A stretch of 41,395 nucleotides of DNA from a virus: the IMG/VR virus record IMGVR_UViG_3300027971_000090, positions 1-41,395 of that record, one strand, 5' to 3'. Below, piece by piece: positions 15,839-22,663 of this stretch. Each line of letters begins with the position of its first letter. Positions within the stretch are counted from its first letter, which is position 1. The notes below the pieces were generated by a model. It was not told where the DNA came from, ran no database searches, and was given only the letters and a program-made list of their open reading frames with translations. Position numbers and translations under genes: made by a program.

Positions 15839-16885
15839 ATGCCATATTCATATCATAAACAAGGTGACCAATATATCGTTACTAAAAAAGATACCGGTAA
15901 AGAAGTCGGCCGTACTAAAGGCACTAAAGAAGCATTAAATAAATACTTAGCAGCATTACATATAAATGCTAACGAAAATAAAACTATGAAAAAATCAGAA
16001 CTAACTAAAATGATTCAAGAAGTCATTAAAGAAGTATTATCAGAACGATCTACTAATAAAGTAAATGAGGCGGGAGATATGTTCGTGTCTGGCGGAAACA
16101 TTAATCCTGAACTAAGAAAAAAAGTAGAGCAGTTTGTTAAAAATATAGCTAAATATTATGACTACAGTGTTGATGATGCTTTCTTAGCTATAATGACTAT
16201 ACTTAAAGGTGGTATACGAAAAGAAACTGTAAATGAAACATATACTACAATTAAAATAGGAGATATAGTTTCTAAAAAGTATGCTTCGACAGACGAAGAT
16301 TATACTAAAGAATTTAAAGTAATAGATATTACAGGGACGAAAGCTACTTTACAAGATACAAATACTGGCAGAAAAACAGGAATTGCTCTTAGTGATTTAA
16401 CAAAAATTCCTATGAAAGAAGCAACTACAGATTATATGAAACGTAGAAAAGCTCAAGATGATTATGCTACTAATAAAAAAGATGCTCCTAAAAAACAAAG
16501 TAAAATGCCAGCATCTACAGGTAAGACAGATTATATGAAACGTCGTGAAGCAGAAAAGAAAATGCAAGAAGCAGCACCAGCTAAAGCTAAAGATTTAGGA
16601 ATATCAGAAAAAGGATATTTTAAAGTAAAATTTCCAGCAGGAACAAGAGAAGAAGCATTAAAGTCAATCGAATCATTACTTAAATCAGATCAAGCTAAGT
16701 ATCCTTCATTAAAAGTAGATATCATGCCTTTAAAAAAGGAAGAAGATAAAGATTTTGCAGTTATTAAGCTTAATGGTGAAGGAGCTCATACAGTAGGATT
16801 AAAAATGAAAGCTGCTTATAAAGATAAAGCAGGATTTAAAGGTGCAACCATCAAACCATATCATCCAACCTTTCAAAGTAAGTAA
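15839..16885 (+). CDS. Modular phage protein, possible internal start at 15986
   Basis: This 348-residue protein starts with a small domain (YSYHKQGDQYIVTKKDTGKEV...NKYLAALHIN) of a type frequent in phages. At M50 (ATG at 15986) begins MKKSELTKMIQEVIKEVLSER, the same kind of helix that starts the upstream protein, so either a two-module protein or two nested products are possible. The middle has a beta-rich segment (IKIGDIVSKKY...FKVIDITGTKATLQD) like an SH3/KOW-type fold. TDYMKRR(K/E)A occurs twice (about residues 200 and 229) in a Lys/Ala-rich linker, and a C-terminal alpha/beta domain (GYFKVKFPAGTREEALKSIE) follows. The function is unknown. Confidence 0.7.
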   Translation: MPYSYHKQGDQYIVTKKDTGKEVGRTKGTKEALNKYLAALHINANENKTMKKSELTKMIQEVIKEVLSERSTNKVNEAGDMFVSGGNINPELRKKVEQFVKNIAKYYDYSVDDAFLAIMTILKGGIRKETVNETYTTIKIGDIVSKKYASTDEDYTKEFKVIDITGTKATLQDTNTGRKTGIALSDLTKIPMKEATTDYMKRRKAQDDYATNKKDAPKKQSKMPASTGKTDYMKRREAEKKMQEAAPAKAKDLGISEKGYFKVKFPAGTREEALKSIESLLKSDQAKYPSLKVDIMPLKKEEDKDFAVIKLNGEGAHTVGLKMKAAYKDKAGFKGATIKPYHPTFQSK

Positions 16886-16929
16886 TTTAGACCCAAAACC
16901 TTAACTTTAACATACGATTATATTAATCC

Positions 16930-17556
16930 ATGGAAATTGTACACGAATTCATATCTAGCTCAATTACGGCATTCTTAACCGGGGTATTAAGCCCCGTAGC
17001 GGTATTGCTGATAAGCAGATATATTACTTATAAGAAAAGAACTAAAGACCCATTAAAAGAAGCCGCAGTACATAGCGAAGTCATTTGTAAATTAATGGAT
17101 ACTATTATGGAAGAAGTTGTTTGTGATAGAGTTTGGATTTCGCAATTCCATAACGGAGGTCATTTTTATCCTACAGGTAAATCAATTCAAAAGTTTTCTA
17201 TGATATATGAGGCTGTTAGTAAAGACACTTATTCAATAAGACATAACTTTCAGAATATACCAATAAATCTTTTCAGCAGATCTATTAATCAATTATTAGA
17301 TAACGATAAAATTATTATAGTAGATTATAAAGACGAAGAAACATCTACTTATGGATTACGTTATATGGCTAATGAAACAGATTGCAAATCTTCATATTTA
17401 TTTGCATTAAAAAGCATTGACGGTAAAATGATTGGTATTATTGGAATAGAATACACTAAACGTAAAAAATCATTATCAGACGAATTATATAATGATTTAA
17501 AACTACATACCGTACAAATAGCTACATTATTAGATACGTTTCTTCACACAAAATAA
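16930..17556 (+). CDS. Membrane-anchored GAF-like protein
   Basis: This 208-residue protein has one hydrophobic helix at about residues 8-32 (ISSSITAFLTGVLSPVAVLL) followed by a basic stop-transfer segment (YKKRTK). Residues about 45-200 look like a GAF-type sensor domain: DRVWISQFHNGGHFYPTGK..., SYLFALKSIDGKMIGIIGIEY. I have seen this HNGG architecture in other large phages. It lies between the sheath and tube genes. Possible roles are a lysis or superinfection sensor in the host membrane, or a membrane-associated virion factor; the sequence does not decide. The ATG follows a GATTATATTAAT motif closely. Confidence 0.65.
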   Translation: MEIVHEFISSSITAFLTGVLSPVAVLLISRYITYKKRTKDPLKEAAVHSEVICKLMDTIMEEVVCDRVWISQFHNGGHFYPTGKSIQKFSMIYEAVSKDTYSIRHNFQNIPINLFSRSINQLLDNDKIIIVDYKDEETSTYGLRYMANETDCKSSYLFALKSIDGKMIGIIGIEYTKRKKSLSDELYNDLKLHTVQIATLLDTFLHTK

Positions 17557-17579
17557 AAATGTATTGGTTTTTGAAGACC

Positions 17580-17598
17580 GATAATAATTATATTAAAT
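17580..17598 (+). promoter_or_regulatory. Candidate late-promoter motif before the tail tube
   Basis: GATAATAATTATATTAAAT is a variant of the recurrent motif and lies 23 bases before the tail tube ATG. The promoter role is inferred. Confidence 0.4.
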
Positions 17599-17621
17599 AA
17601 CAAATATAAACATATAAAAAT

Positions 17622-18113
17622 ATGCCAGAAATATTAGACCCATCGGAAATAATGTTCCAATCATGGGAACCAAAACAAACTAACAGGTTCTTTATGTATA
17701 TTGAAGGAATTCCTTCTTTCATTATTAAAGCTGCTGCAAGACCTAATTTAACATCAACTATAACTGTATTAGATCATATCAACGTAGATAGAAAAGTAAA
17801 AGGTAAATCACGTTGGCAAGACATCTCTATTACATTATATGATCCAATCGTACCTTCAGGAGCTCAAGCTATTATGGAATGGATTCGTTTGGGACATGAG
17901 TCTGTAACAGGTAGAGATGGTTATTCTGATTTTTACAAAAAAGACATTACTTTTAATTCTTTAGGACCTGTAGGTGATAAAGTAGAAGAGTGGGTATTAA
18001 AAGGTGCTTGGTGTTCAGATGTTAATTTCAATGAAATGGATTGGGCAAATGACGGAGAAGCAGTTACTATTACAGTTACTATAGCATATGATTACGCTAT
18101 ATTGAATTTCTAG
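17622..18113 (+). CDS. Tail tube protein (gp19-like)
   Basis: This 163-residue protein has the size and layout of T4 gp19-type tube subunits: SWEPKQTNRFFMYIEGIPSFIIKAA near the N-terminus, ITVLDHINVDRKVKGKSRWQDISITLYDP in the middle, and EEWVLKGAWCSDVNFNEMDW then ITVTIAYDYAI at the C-terminus. It polymerises into the inner tube through which DNA passes. In T4 the sheath and tube genes are adjacent; here three unrelated genes lie between them. It ends with TAG. Confidence 0.95.
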   Translation: MPEILDPSEIMFQSWEPKQTNRFFMYIEGIPSFIIKAAARPNLTSTITVLDHINVDRKVKGKSRWQDISITLYDPIVPSGAQAIMEWIRLGHESVTGRDGYSDFYKKDITFNSLGPVGDKVEEWVLKGAWCSDVNFNEMDWANDGEAVTITVTIAYDYAILNF

Positions 18114-18146
18114 TTTTTAGTAAAAATAAAAAAAATAGCAAAAATA

Positions 18147-18178
18147 TTAGGAACTTTGAAACGTTTCATATATATTTG
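18147..18178 (+). promoter_or_regulatory. Candidate early/middle promoter (TTAG-N20-TATATTTG)
   Basis: TTAGG at 18147 and TATATTTG at 18171 are separated by 20 bases. TATATTTG is an exact match to the Bacteroidota -7 consensus TAnnTTTG, and an A-rich tract precedes it. The same arrangement occurs before the DNA polymerase and SSB genes. It drives the ferritin-like gene at 18197, in the middle of the tail block. Confidence 0.55.
18157..18168. promoter_or_regulatory. Perfect 12-base palindrome in the promoter spacer
   Basis: TGAAACGTTTCA is self-complementary and lies between the -33 and -7 elements. A central CG flanked by symmetric arms is typical of LacI-family operators. It could be a repressor site; a chance match is also possible. 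Confidence 0.3.
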
Positions 18179-18196
18179 CGTTAGATAAAATAAATT

Positions 18197-18568
18197 ATGA
18201 ATAAAGAATATTTAAAGCTAGTATCTTATCTGCTACATTCAGCTACACAAGTACATGTTTTTCATCTTCAAACTAATTCATTTTCAGAGCATAGCGCTTT
18301 GAATACGTATTATGATGAAATTGTTGACTTGACAGATGGCTTAATAGAATCATTTCAAGGAAAATATGATATTTTAAAAGGATATGAAAATTATGCTTTA
18401 AATGATTATGAAAATAATGCTCAAGTAATAAAATACTTTAAAGCATTAATGAATACAGTAGATGAATTAAGGGTATCAGTTAAAAATGATTCTTATTTGC
18501 AAAACGAAATTGATAATGTCGTTAAATTAATTGCTTCGACATTATATAAACTAAGATTTTTAAAATAA
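18197..18568 (+). CDS. Ferritin/Dps-like phage protein (DUF5856-type)
   Basis: This 123-residue all-helical protein has HVFHLQTNSFSEHSALNTYYDEIVDLTD at residues about 20-47, then LIESFQGKYDIL. Conserved His, Glu and Asp residues on paired helices are the pattern of a phage family described as ferritin-like (DUF5856). Related T4-like phages carry it; whether it binds iron or protects DNA is not established. It has its own early-type promoter and an inverted repeat in that promoter, so it may be expressed separately from the tail genes around it. Confidence 0.7.
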   Translation: MNKEYLKLVSYLLHSATQVHVFHLQTNSFSEHSALNTYYDEIVDLTDGLIESFQGKYDILKGYENYALNDYENNAQVIKYFKALMNTVDELRVSVKNDSYLQNEIDNVVKLIASTLYKLRFLK

Positions 18569-18576
18569 CCAATAAA

Positions 18577-18918
18577 ATGTCAAAGACTATAAAATTAAAA
18601 TCTCTTCTTAAAGAAGGATATGCATGGGAACGTAAAGCAGGTAAGCCTTTACCAACTATTCAAGAAGTAATGGATGAATTCCAAGCTACCCAAAAAGAAG
18701 AAGTCCCTGTTAAAGAAGCAATGACTTTAAATGATGTAATATTTACAGAAAAAGGTAAAGAATTCTTTTTAGGTATGACAGATTGGTGTCAAGCACCTGA
18801 CTTTGATATGAGAGAATCTTTTAATGCTGAGTATTTAGATGGCTTTTTTAATAACGGTCAAGATATGATAAAAATGTTAGCTAAGACAGGATTAGTTCAA
18901 TCTAATAATCAATTATAA
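18577..18918 (+). CDS. Unknown small protein with short N-terminal helix tag (113 aa)
   Basis: The N-terminus MSKTIKLKSLLKEGYAWERK is a short amphipathic helix followed by L-K-E-G, compatible with an (I/L)xE/(A,G,S) protease site at residues 11-14. The body (LNDVIFTEKGKEFFLGMTDWCQ...YLDGFFNNGQDMIKML) is acidic and helical with no recognised motif. It is the first of four consecutive unknown proteins with tag-like N-termini. Virion packaging is a hypothesis from that shared feature. Confidence 0.6.
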   Translation: MSKTIKLKSLLKEGYAWERKAGKPLPTIQEVMDEFQATQKEEVPVKEAMTLNDVIFTEKGKEFFLGMTDWCQAPDFDMRESFNAEYLDGFFNNGQDMIKMLAKTGLVQSNNQL

Positions 18919-18930
18919 TAAACAATTAAT

Positions 18931-19596
18931 ATGAATTTAACATTAAACGAAAAGCTAAGATTTCAAAAACAAGCTGGAATCATTAATGAATCTCAATATA
19001 AGAAATTATTGAAAGAGGAAGAAGAAATGACTCCATCTATTAACTTTGATAGATTAAAAAAAATCTTAAATCAAGCTTCTGAAGTTACTAGTGGTAGCGG
19101 TAAAAAACTTCTTATTGGCAATATTGATAAATTTCTTAAATTTATACAATTGGCAATCACATCACTTGAAAACCAAGATGCAGATTGGGGTGATAAAGTA
19201 ACTGGCACGCCATTATTATATATACCATTAAACCGCAACTATAATGGACAAGAACCCGCTAAATGGGAAGCTTTTAATAAAGTTATGGAAAAATTCTCTG
19301 AAGCATCTTATGAGAGCGAACGTGGTACTATCCCTAAAAAAATTATAAATGAGCTACGACAAGCACTAACCGCATTACAACAGTATATTGATACATTTGA
19401 TGATGATTATTATTTAAAAGGTTTAAGTGGTAGAGAATTTGAAAAGAAAGAAATAAAAGATTGGTTTAAATTTGCGCCTATATGTCATATCTTAGTTAAT
19501 GATAATGGAAATGAATATACGGTTGAATTTAATGATGTAAACAAAGCACTTGAATTTGTTGATAGTTTGCCTGAAACGGCAGATATTATGCTTTAA
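18931..19596 (+). CDS. Tagged unknown protein 1 (221 aa)
   Basis: Residues 1-31 match the tags of the genes at 19703 and 21137: MNLTL at 1-5, Q12, A15, I17-I18, then E20-S21-Q22-Y23-K24-K25-L26-L27-K28 and an acidic run. The body is unrelated to theirs: helical segments (FDRLKKILNQASEVTSGSGKK, LRQALTALQQYIDTF) and a C-terminal alpha/beta part (CHILVNDNGNEYTVEF.DVNKALEFVDSLPE). No catalytic motif is seen. A terminator follows. The likely class is a packaged accessory protein carried by a common N-terminal signal. Confidence 0.65.
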   Translation: MNLTLNEKLRFQKQAGIINESQYKKLLKEEEEMTPSINFDRLKKILNQASEVTSGSGKKLLIGNIDKFLKFIQLAITSLENQDADWGDKVTGTPLLYIPLNRNYNGQEPAKWEAFNKVMEKFSEASYESERGTIPKKIINELRQALTALQQYIDTFDDDYYLKGLSGREFEKKEIKDWFKFAPICHILVNDNGNEYTVEFNDVNKALEFVDSLPETADIML

Positions 19597-19642
19597 TAAA
19601 CAATATAACAATATTACCTTTTCCCGAGGTTACTCCGAAATT

Positions 19643-19669
19643 GGCTTGCAATAAAATGCGGGCCTTTTT
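19643..19669 (+). terminator. Rho-independent terminator
   Basis: GGCTTGCA and TGCGGGCC form an 8-pair stem (two G-U pairs) around ATAAAA, followed by five T residues. It separates tagged protein 1 from tagged protein 2. Confidence 0.85.
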
Positions 19670-19676
19670 CATGATT

Positions 19677-19694
19677 GATATAATTATAATAAAT
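19677..19694 (+). promoter_or_regulatory. Candidate late-promoter motif
   Basis: GATATAATTATAATAAAT lies directly after the terminator and 8 bases before the ATG at 19703. ATAATTATAATAAAT is shared exactly with the site at 21772. The position after a terminator supports promoter function. Confidence 0.45.
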
Positions 19695-19702
19695 CATTTA
19701 AT

Positions 19703-21121
19703 ATGAACTTAACTTTAAAAGAAAGATTAGACTTGCAAAGAACAGCAAGAATCATTACAGAATCTCAATATAAACAGCGATTATCTGAAGATACTCAACG
19801 ATCAGGTAATTCATATAAAGATTATCAATTAACCATTACGTATAAAAACACAAAAAAAGAAGTTACTTTTGATATAGATTCTAAACCAACTACTTTTACA
19901 GGTAAATGGGATGCAGATGATATAATAGAAATTTTTCAAGATAATTATATTAAGCCTGAAGGTAATATTATATTAACATTAAGAGATTCACGTGGTAAGA
20001 TATTAAAGATAGGTAATATCGTTGGATTTCAAGATGGTAAAGATATGATGATTAATGATATGCCAATAACCCAAGATTTAAAAGAACTTGAAAAAGAAAA
20101 ATCTAATAAATTATCTAACAAAGAACAAGATATTGTAGATGATTTACTTAGTTCTTTAAATGAAGGATCATTTGATTCTATAATAGATAAAATAAAAACT
20201 TATGCAAGGCGAGGATTATTAACTGCAGGTATTGCATTAGCAGTATTAGGTAGCCCTTCATTAACTGCCGCTCAAAGAGACGTTTTACGTAAAGAGCCTG
20301 CAATTGAAAATGTAATGAAAGCAAGTCCAGAAGCTAAAAAAGAATTAGCAAGTCAATATGATTGGTGGCATTCTTATTTGCAATCACCGCAATATTTACA
20401 GAGATTACAAAAAGAATTTCCTGGTAAAGATAAAAAATGGATCGAAGGTGAAAGAGATGTTAGACTTAGTAATTTACAAAGCGTAAAAAATAAAACGCAG
20501 TTTGTTAATGCAATAGCAAAAGAGTCAGGATATGTATCTGGAATGTTTATACCTAAAAAATATGAAGGCGAGCGATGGGATTATGGGCAACAAAAATGGG
20601 TTAAAAGTAAATATGAGCCTGCTTCAGATAAAAAGGGATATGATAAACAAGGAAATATTTATATTGAAAAAGGTTTTAATACCCCTGGATATGAAACAAT
20701 ACCAGCCCATGAATTAGGTCATGCAGTTGATGCTGGCGGTACTAGAATACCTGATGCTACTAAAGAAAAAATTTATAAATATACAGGCGGCGGTAGTCAA
20801 TCTAAAGAATATAAGTCTGGTGATAAAGAATTTGATTATTATACGACACCTTCAGAATTTATTAACAGACTTCAACCTGTAAGATATTTATTACAAAAAT
20901 CAAAAATATACGATGCTAAAACTAAAGACTTTACTGAACAAGATTATAATAAAATGATGAATAATCCAGAGATTCGAGGTAATGAACATTTTAAAGATGT
21001 TATGAATTCATTAAAAGGTAATAGTCAAGAAAAAAAGAAAAATTTTATAGACCTTATGAATACGATTGCATCAAATAATATAAAAGTACCGACACAACAA
21101 GACATATCTAATATAGCATAA
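19703..21121 (+). CDS. Tagged putative zinc metallopeptidase (472 aa)
   Basis: Residues 1-24 carry the shared tag (MNLTL..., I18-T19-E20-S21). At DNA level the tag differs from the one at 21137 at only a few positions, whereas the bodies are unrelated. Residues about 33-140 form an unknown beta-rich domain. L152-N153-E154-G155 could be a second processing site. Residues about 168-190 are hydrophobic (LLTAGIALAVLGSPSLTAAQ), like a membrane or signal-like segment. H336-E337-L338-G339-H340 is a zinc metallopeptidase motif (HExxH) followed by AVDAGG, with E385 in TPSEFINRLQPVRYLL as a likely third ligand. It may act on host wall or envelope protein after injection, or in virion maturation. The substrate is unknown. 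Confidence 0.75.
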   Translation: MNLTLKERLDLQRTARIITESQYKQRLSEDTQRSGNSYKDYQLTITYKNTKKEVTFDIDSKPTTFTGKWDADDIIEIFQDNYIKPEGNIILTLRDSRGKILKIGNIVGFQDGKDMMINDMPITQDLKELEKEKSNKLSNKEQDIVDDLLSSLNEGSFDSIIDKIKTYARRGLLTAGIALAVLGSPSLTAAQRDVLRKEPAIENVMKASPEAKKELASQYDWWHSYLQSPQYLQRLQKEFPGKDKKWIEGERDVRLSNLQSVKNKTQFVNAIAKESGYVSGMFIPKKYEGERWDYGQQKWVKSKYEPASDKKGYDKQGNIYIEKGFNTPGYETIPAHELGHAVDAGGTRIPDATKEKIYKYTGGGSQSKEYKSGDKEFDYYTTPSEFINRLQPVRYLLQKSKIYDAKTKDFTEQDYNKMMNNPEIRGNEHFKDVMNSLKGNSQEKKKNFIDLMNTIASNNIKVPTQQDISNIA

Positions 21122-21136
21122 AATATAAACACTAAT

Positions 21137-21757
21137 ATGAACTTAACATTAAAAGAAAGATTAGATCTTCAAAGAACAGCAAGAATCATTACAGAATCTC
21201 AATACAAGAAATTATTAAAAGAAGAAGAACAAGTAGATGCTAAAGATATTATTAAAGCATTTAAAGATTCTATACAAATAATAAAACAGGGCGAATCTAA
21301 AATTACGCCTAGTCCTAAAGACGGCGAGTTAGATGAGTCATTAACCTTAGCTGCTGGATTAGTTGCAAGTGCTCCGGGATTGTTAAGCATTTTAGGCAAA
21401 TCAATAAATGGTTTAGTTAATTTCTTTTCGATTGGCGAATATACTACAACTATAGTTGGTGATGTACTTAAAAAGTGGGGAGAAGAATTAGAAGATGCGT
21501 ATATAGGTGGTATTGGGGCTTTATTACAAAAAGCATTCCCAGAAAAATATCAACTTCAAAATGCTCATGATAAGTCTTCAGAATTGTACGATATGTCGCA
21601 TTTTATATATATGAGTTTATTAGCAGCCTGTGCTTTACATGGAGCAGCAGGATTACAACATGCACATTCTTTACTTGCTGCAACAGGAGAAGGTAGTTTA
21701 GTTGGACTTAAATCTAAGGAAATATTAGATTTAGCAGCTAAGATAAATGCTGCCTAA
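21137..21757 (+). CDS. Tagged hydrophobic protein (206 aa)
   Basis: The N-terminal 31 residues are the shared tag (MNLTL, I18-T19-E20-S21-Q22-Y23, KKLLKEEE). After L65-D66-E67-S68 there is a long apolar stretch (LTLAAGLVASAPGLLSILGK, residues 69-88, continuing to about 100) and a second at about 151-190 (FIYMSLLAACALHGAAGLQH), separated by a charged amphipathic segment. This is the profile of a membrane-active or pore-like protein. With the tagged metallopeptidase immediately upstream (15 bases), it suggests a co-packaged pair. No named family is recognised. Confidence 0.65.
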   Translation: MNLTLKERLDLQRTARIITESQYKKLLKEEEQVDAKDIIKAFKDSIQIIKQGESKITPSPKDGELDESLTLAAGLVASAPGLLSILGKSINGLVNFFSIGEYTTTIVGDVLKKWGEELEDAYIGGIGALLQKAFPEKYQLQNAHDKSSELYDMSHFIYMSLLAACALHGAAGLQHAHSLLAATGEGSLVGLKSKEILDLAAKINAA

Positions 21758-21771
21758 TATCTATTATCCGA

Positions 21772-21787
21772 GATAATTATAATAAAT
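21772..21787 (+). promoter_or_regulatory. Candidate late-promoter motif
   Basis: GATAATTATAATAAAT lies 18 bases before the ATG at 21806. A small inverted repeat, ATTATC-CGA-GATAAT (21763-21777), overlaps its start. ATAATTATAATAAAT matches the site at 19677. Confidence 0.45.
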
Positions 21788-21805
21788 AATACCAATTAAA
21801 CCGTT

Positions 21806-22663
21806 ATGACACAAATAGTAAACGAAAACTATCCATTGGATAAAACATCAATCCAGGAATTAAAAAACAGTCTTATTCAGAACTATAACCAGAATGAAAT
21901 TAAAAAGCATAATTTTCCTACAGAGATAATATCTTTGCCATCCAAAGGATTATTATATTCTGAAGATTCGCCATTAAGAAATGGAACAATTGAACTAAAA
22001 TATATGACAGCGTCAGAAGAAGATATTCTTACGACTCCATCATTAATTAAACAAGGAATTGTATTAGATAAATTGTTTCAAGCATTAATCGTAACGCCCA
22101 TTAAATATAATGATTTAATCGGAGCCGACAAAGATGCTATAATGGTTGCATCAAGAATATTAGGATATGGTAAGTTATATGAAGCAACATGTACTTGTCC
22201 AGAATGTACTAAAGAATCTAAAGTATCTTTTGATTTAACTCAATTAAATGAAAAAGAATTTGATATTGATAAAGTTGAAATGATTGCCCCTAATGAATTT
22301 AAATTTATACTTCCAACAACAAACAGAGAAGTTACGTTTAAGTTACTTACCCATGGTGATGAAAAGAAAATTCAGCTAGATCTAGAAAATCTTAAAAAGA
22401 CAAATAAATCAGGTATCAGCAAAGATTTAACGACAAGATTAAAATCTATCATTACTTCAATAGATGGCGATACTAATAAAGTGTCAATTATACATTTTGT
22501 TGATAATGAATTATTTGCTCAAGATTCAAGAGCATTAAGAGAGCATATTAAAACAATCTCACCAGGAATAGATTTTAATATGGACTTTACTTGCCAAGAA
22601 TGTTTATACGAGGGTAAATTAAATTTACCTGTTGGAGTGGATTTCTTTTGGCCTGGGGCCTAA
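21806..22663 (+). CDS. T4-type base plate protein (gp26-like)
   Basis: This 285-residue protein shows the T4 base-plate family pattern: EIISLPSKGLLYSEDSPL...GTIELKYMTASEEDILTTPSLIKQG, then LIVTPIKYNDLIGADKDAIMVASRILGYGKLYEATCTCPEC. Two Cys pairs (CTCPEC near residue 130 and CQEC near residue 268) suggest a zinc ribbon. The C-terminus ends DFFWPGA. It takes part in baseplate hub assembly in T4-like phages. Its last codons overlap the next reading frame, and the TTT-T at 22644-22647 in this frame is a candidate +1 slip site. Confidence 0.85.
   Translation: MTQIVNENYPLDKTSIQELKNSLIQNYNQNEIKKHNFPTEIISLPSKGLLYSEDSPLRNGTIELKYMTASEEDILTTPSLIKQGIVLDKLFQALIVTPIKYNDLIGADKDAIMVASRILGYGKLYEATCTCPECTKESKVSFDLTQLNEKEFDIDKVEMIAPNEFKFILPTTNREVTFKLLTHGDEKKIQLDLENLKKTNKSGISKDLTTRLKSIITSIDGDTNKVSIIHFVDNELFAQDSRALREHIKTISPGIDFNMDFTCQECLYEGKLNLPVGVDFFWPGA

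Noticed and set aside
20532-20717. Short + strand frame inside the metallopeptidase gene
   Set aside because: It overlaps conserved metallopeptidase sequence in another frame and its protein sequence is not convincing.
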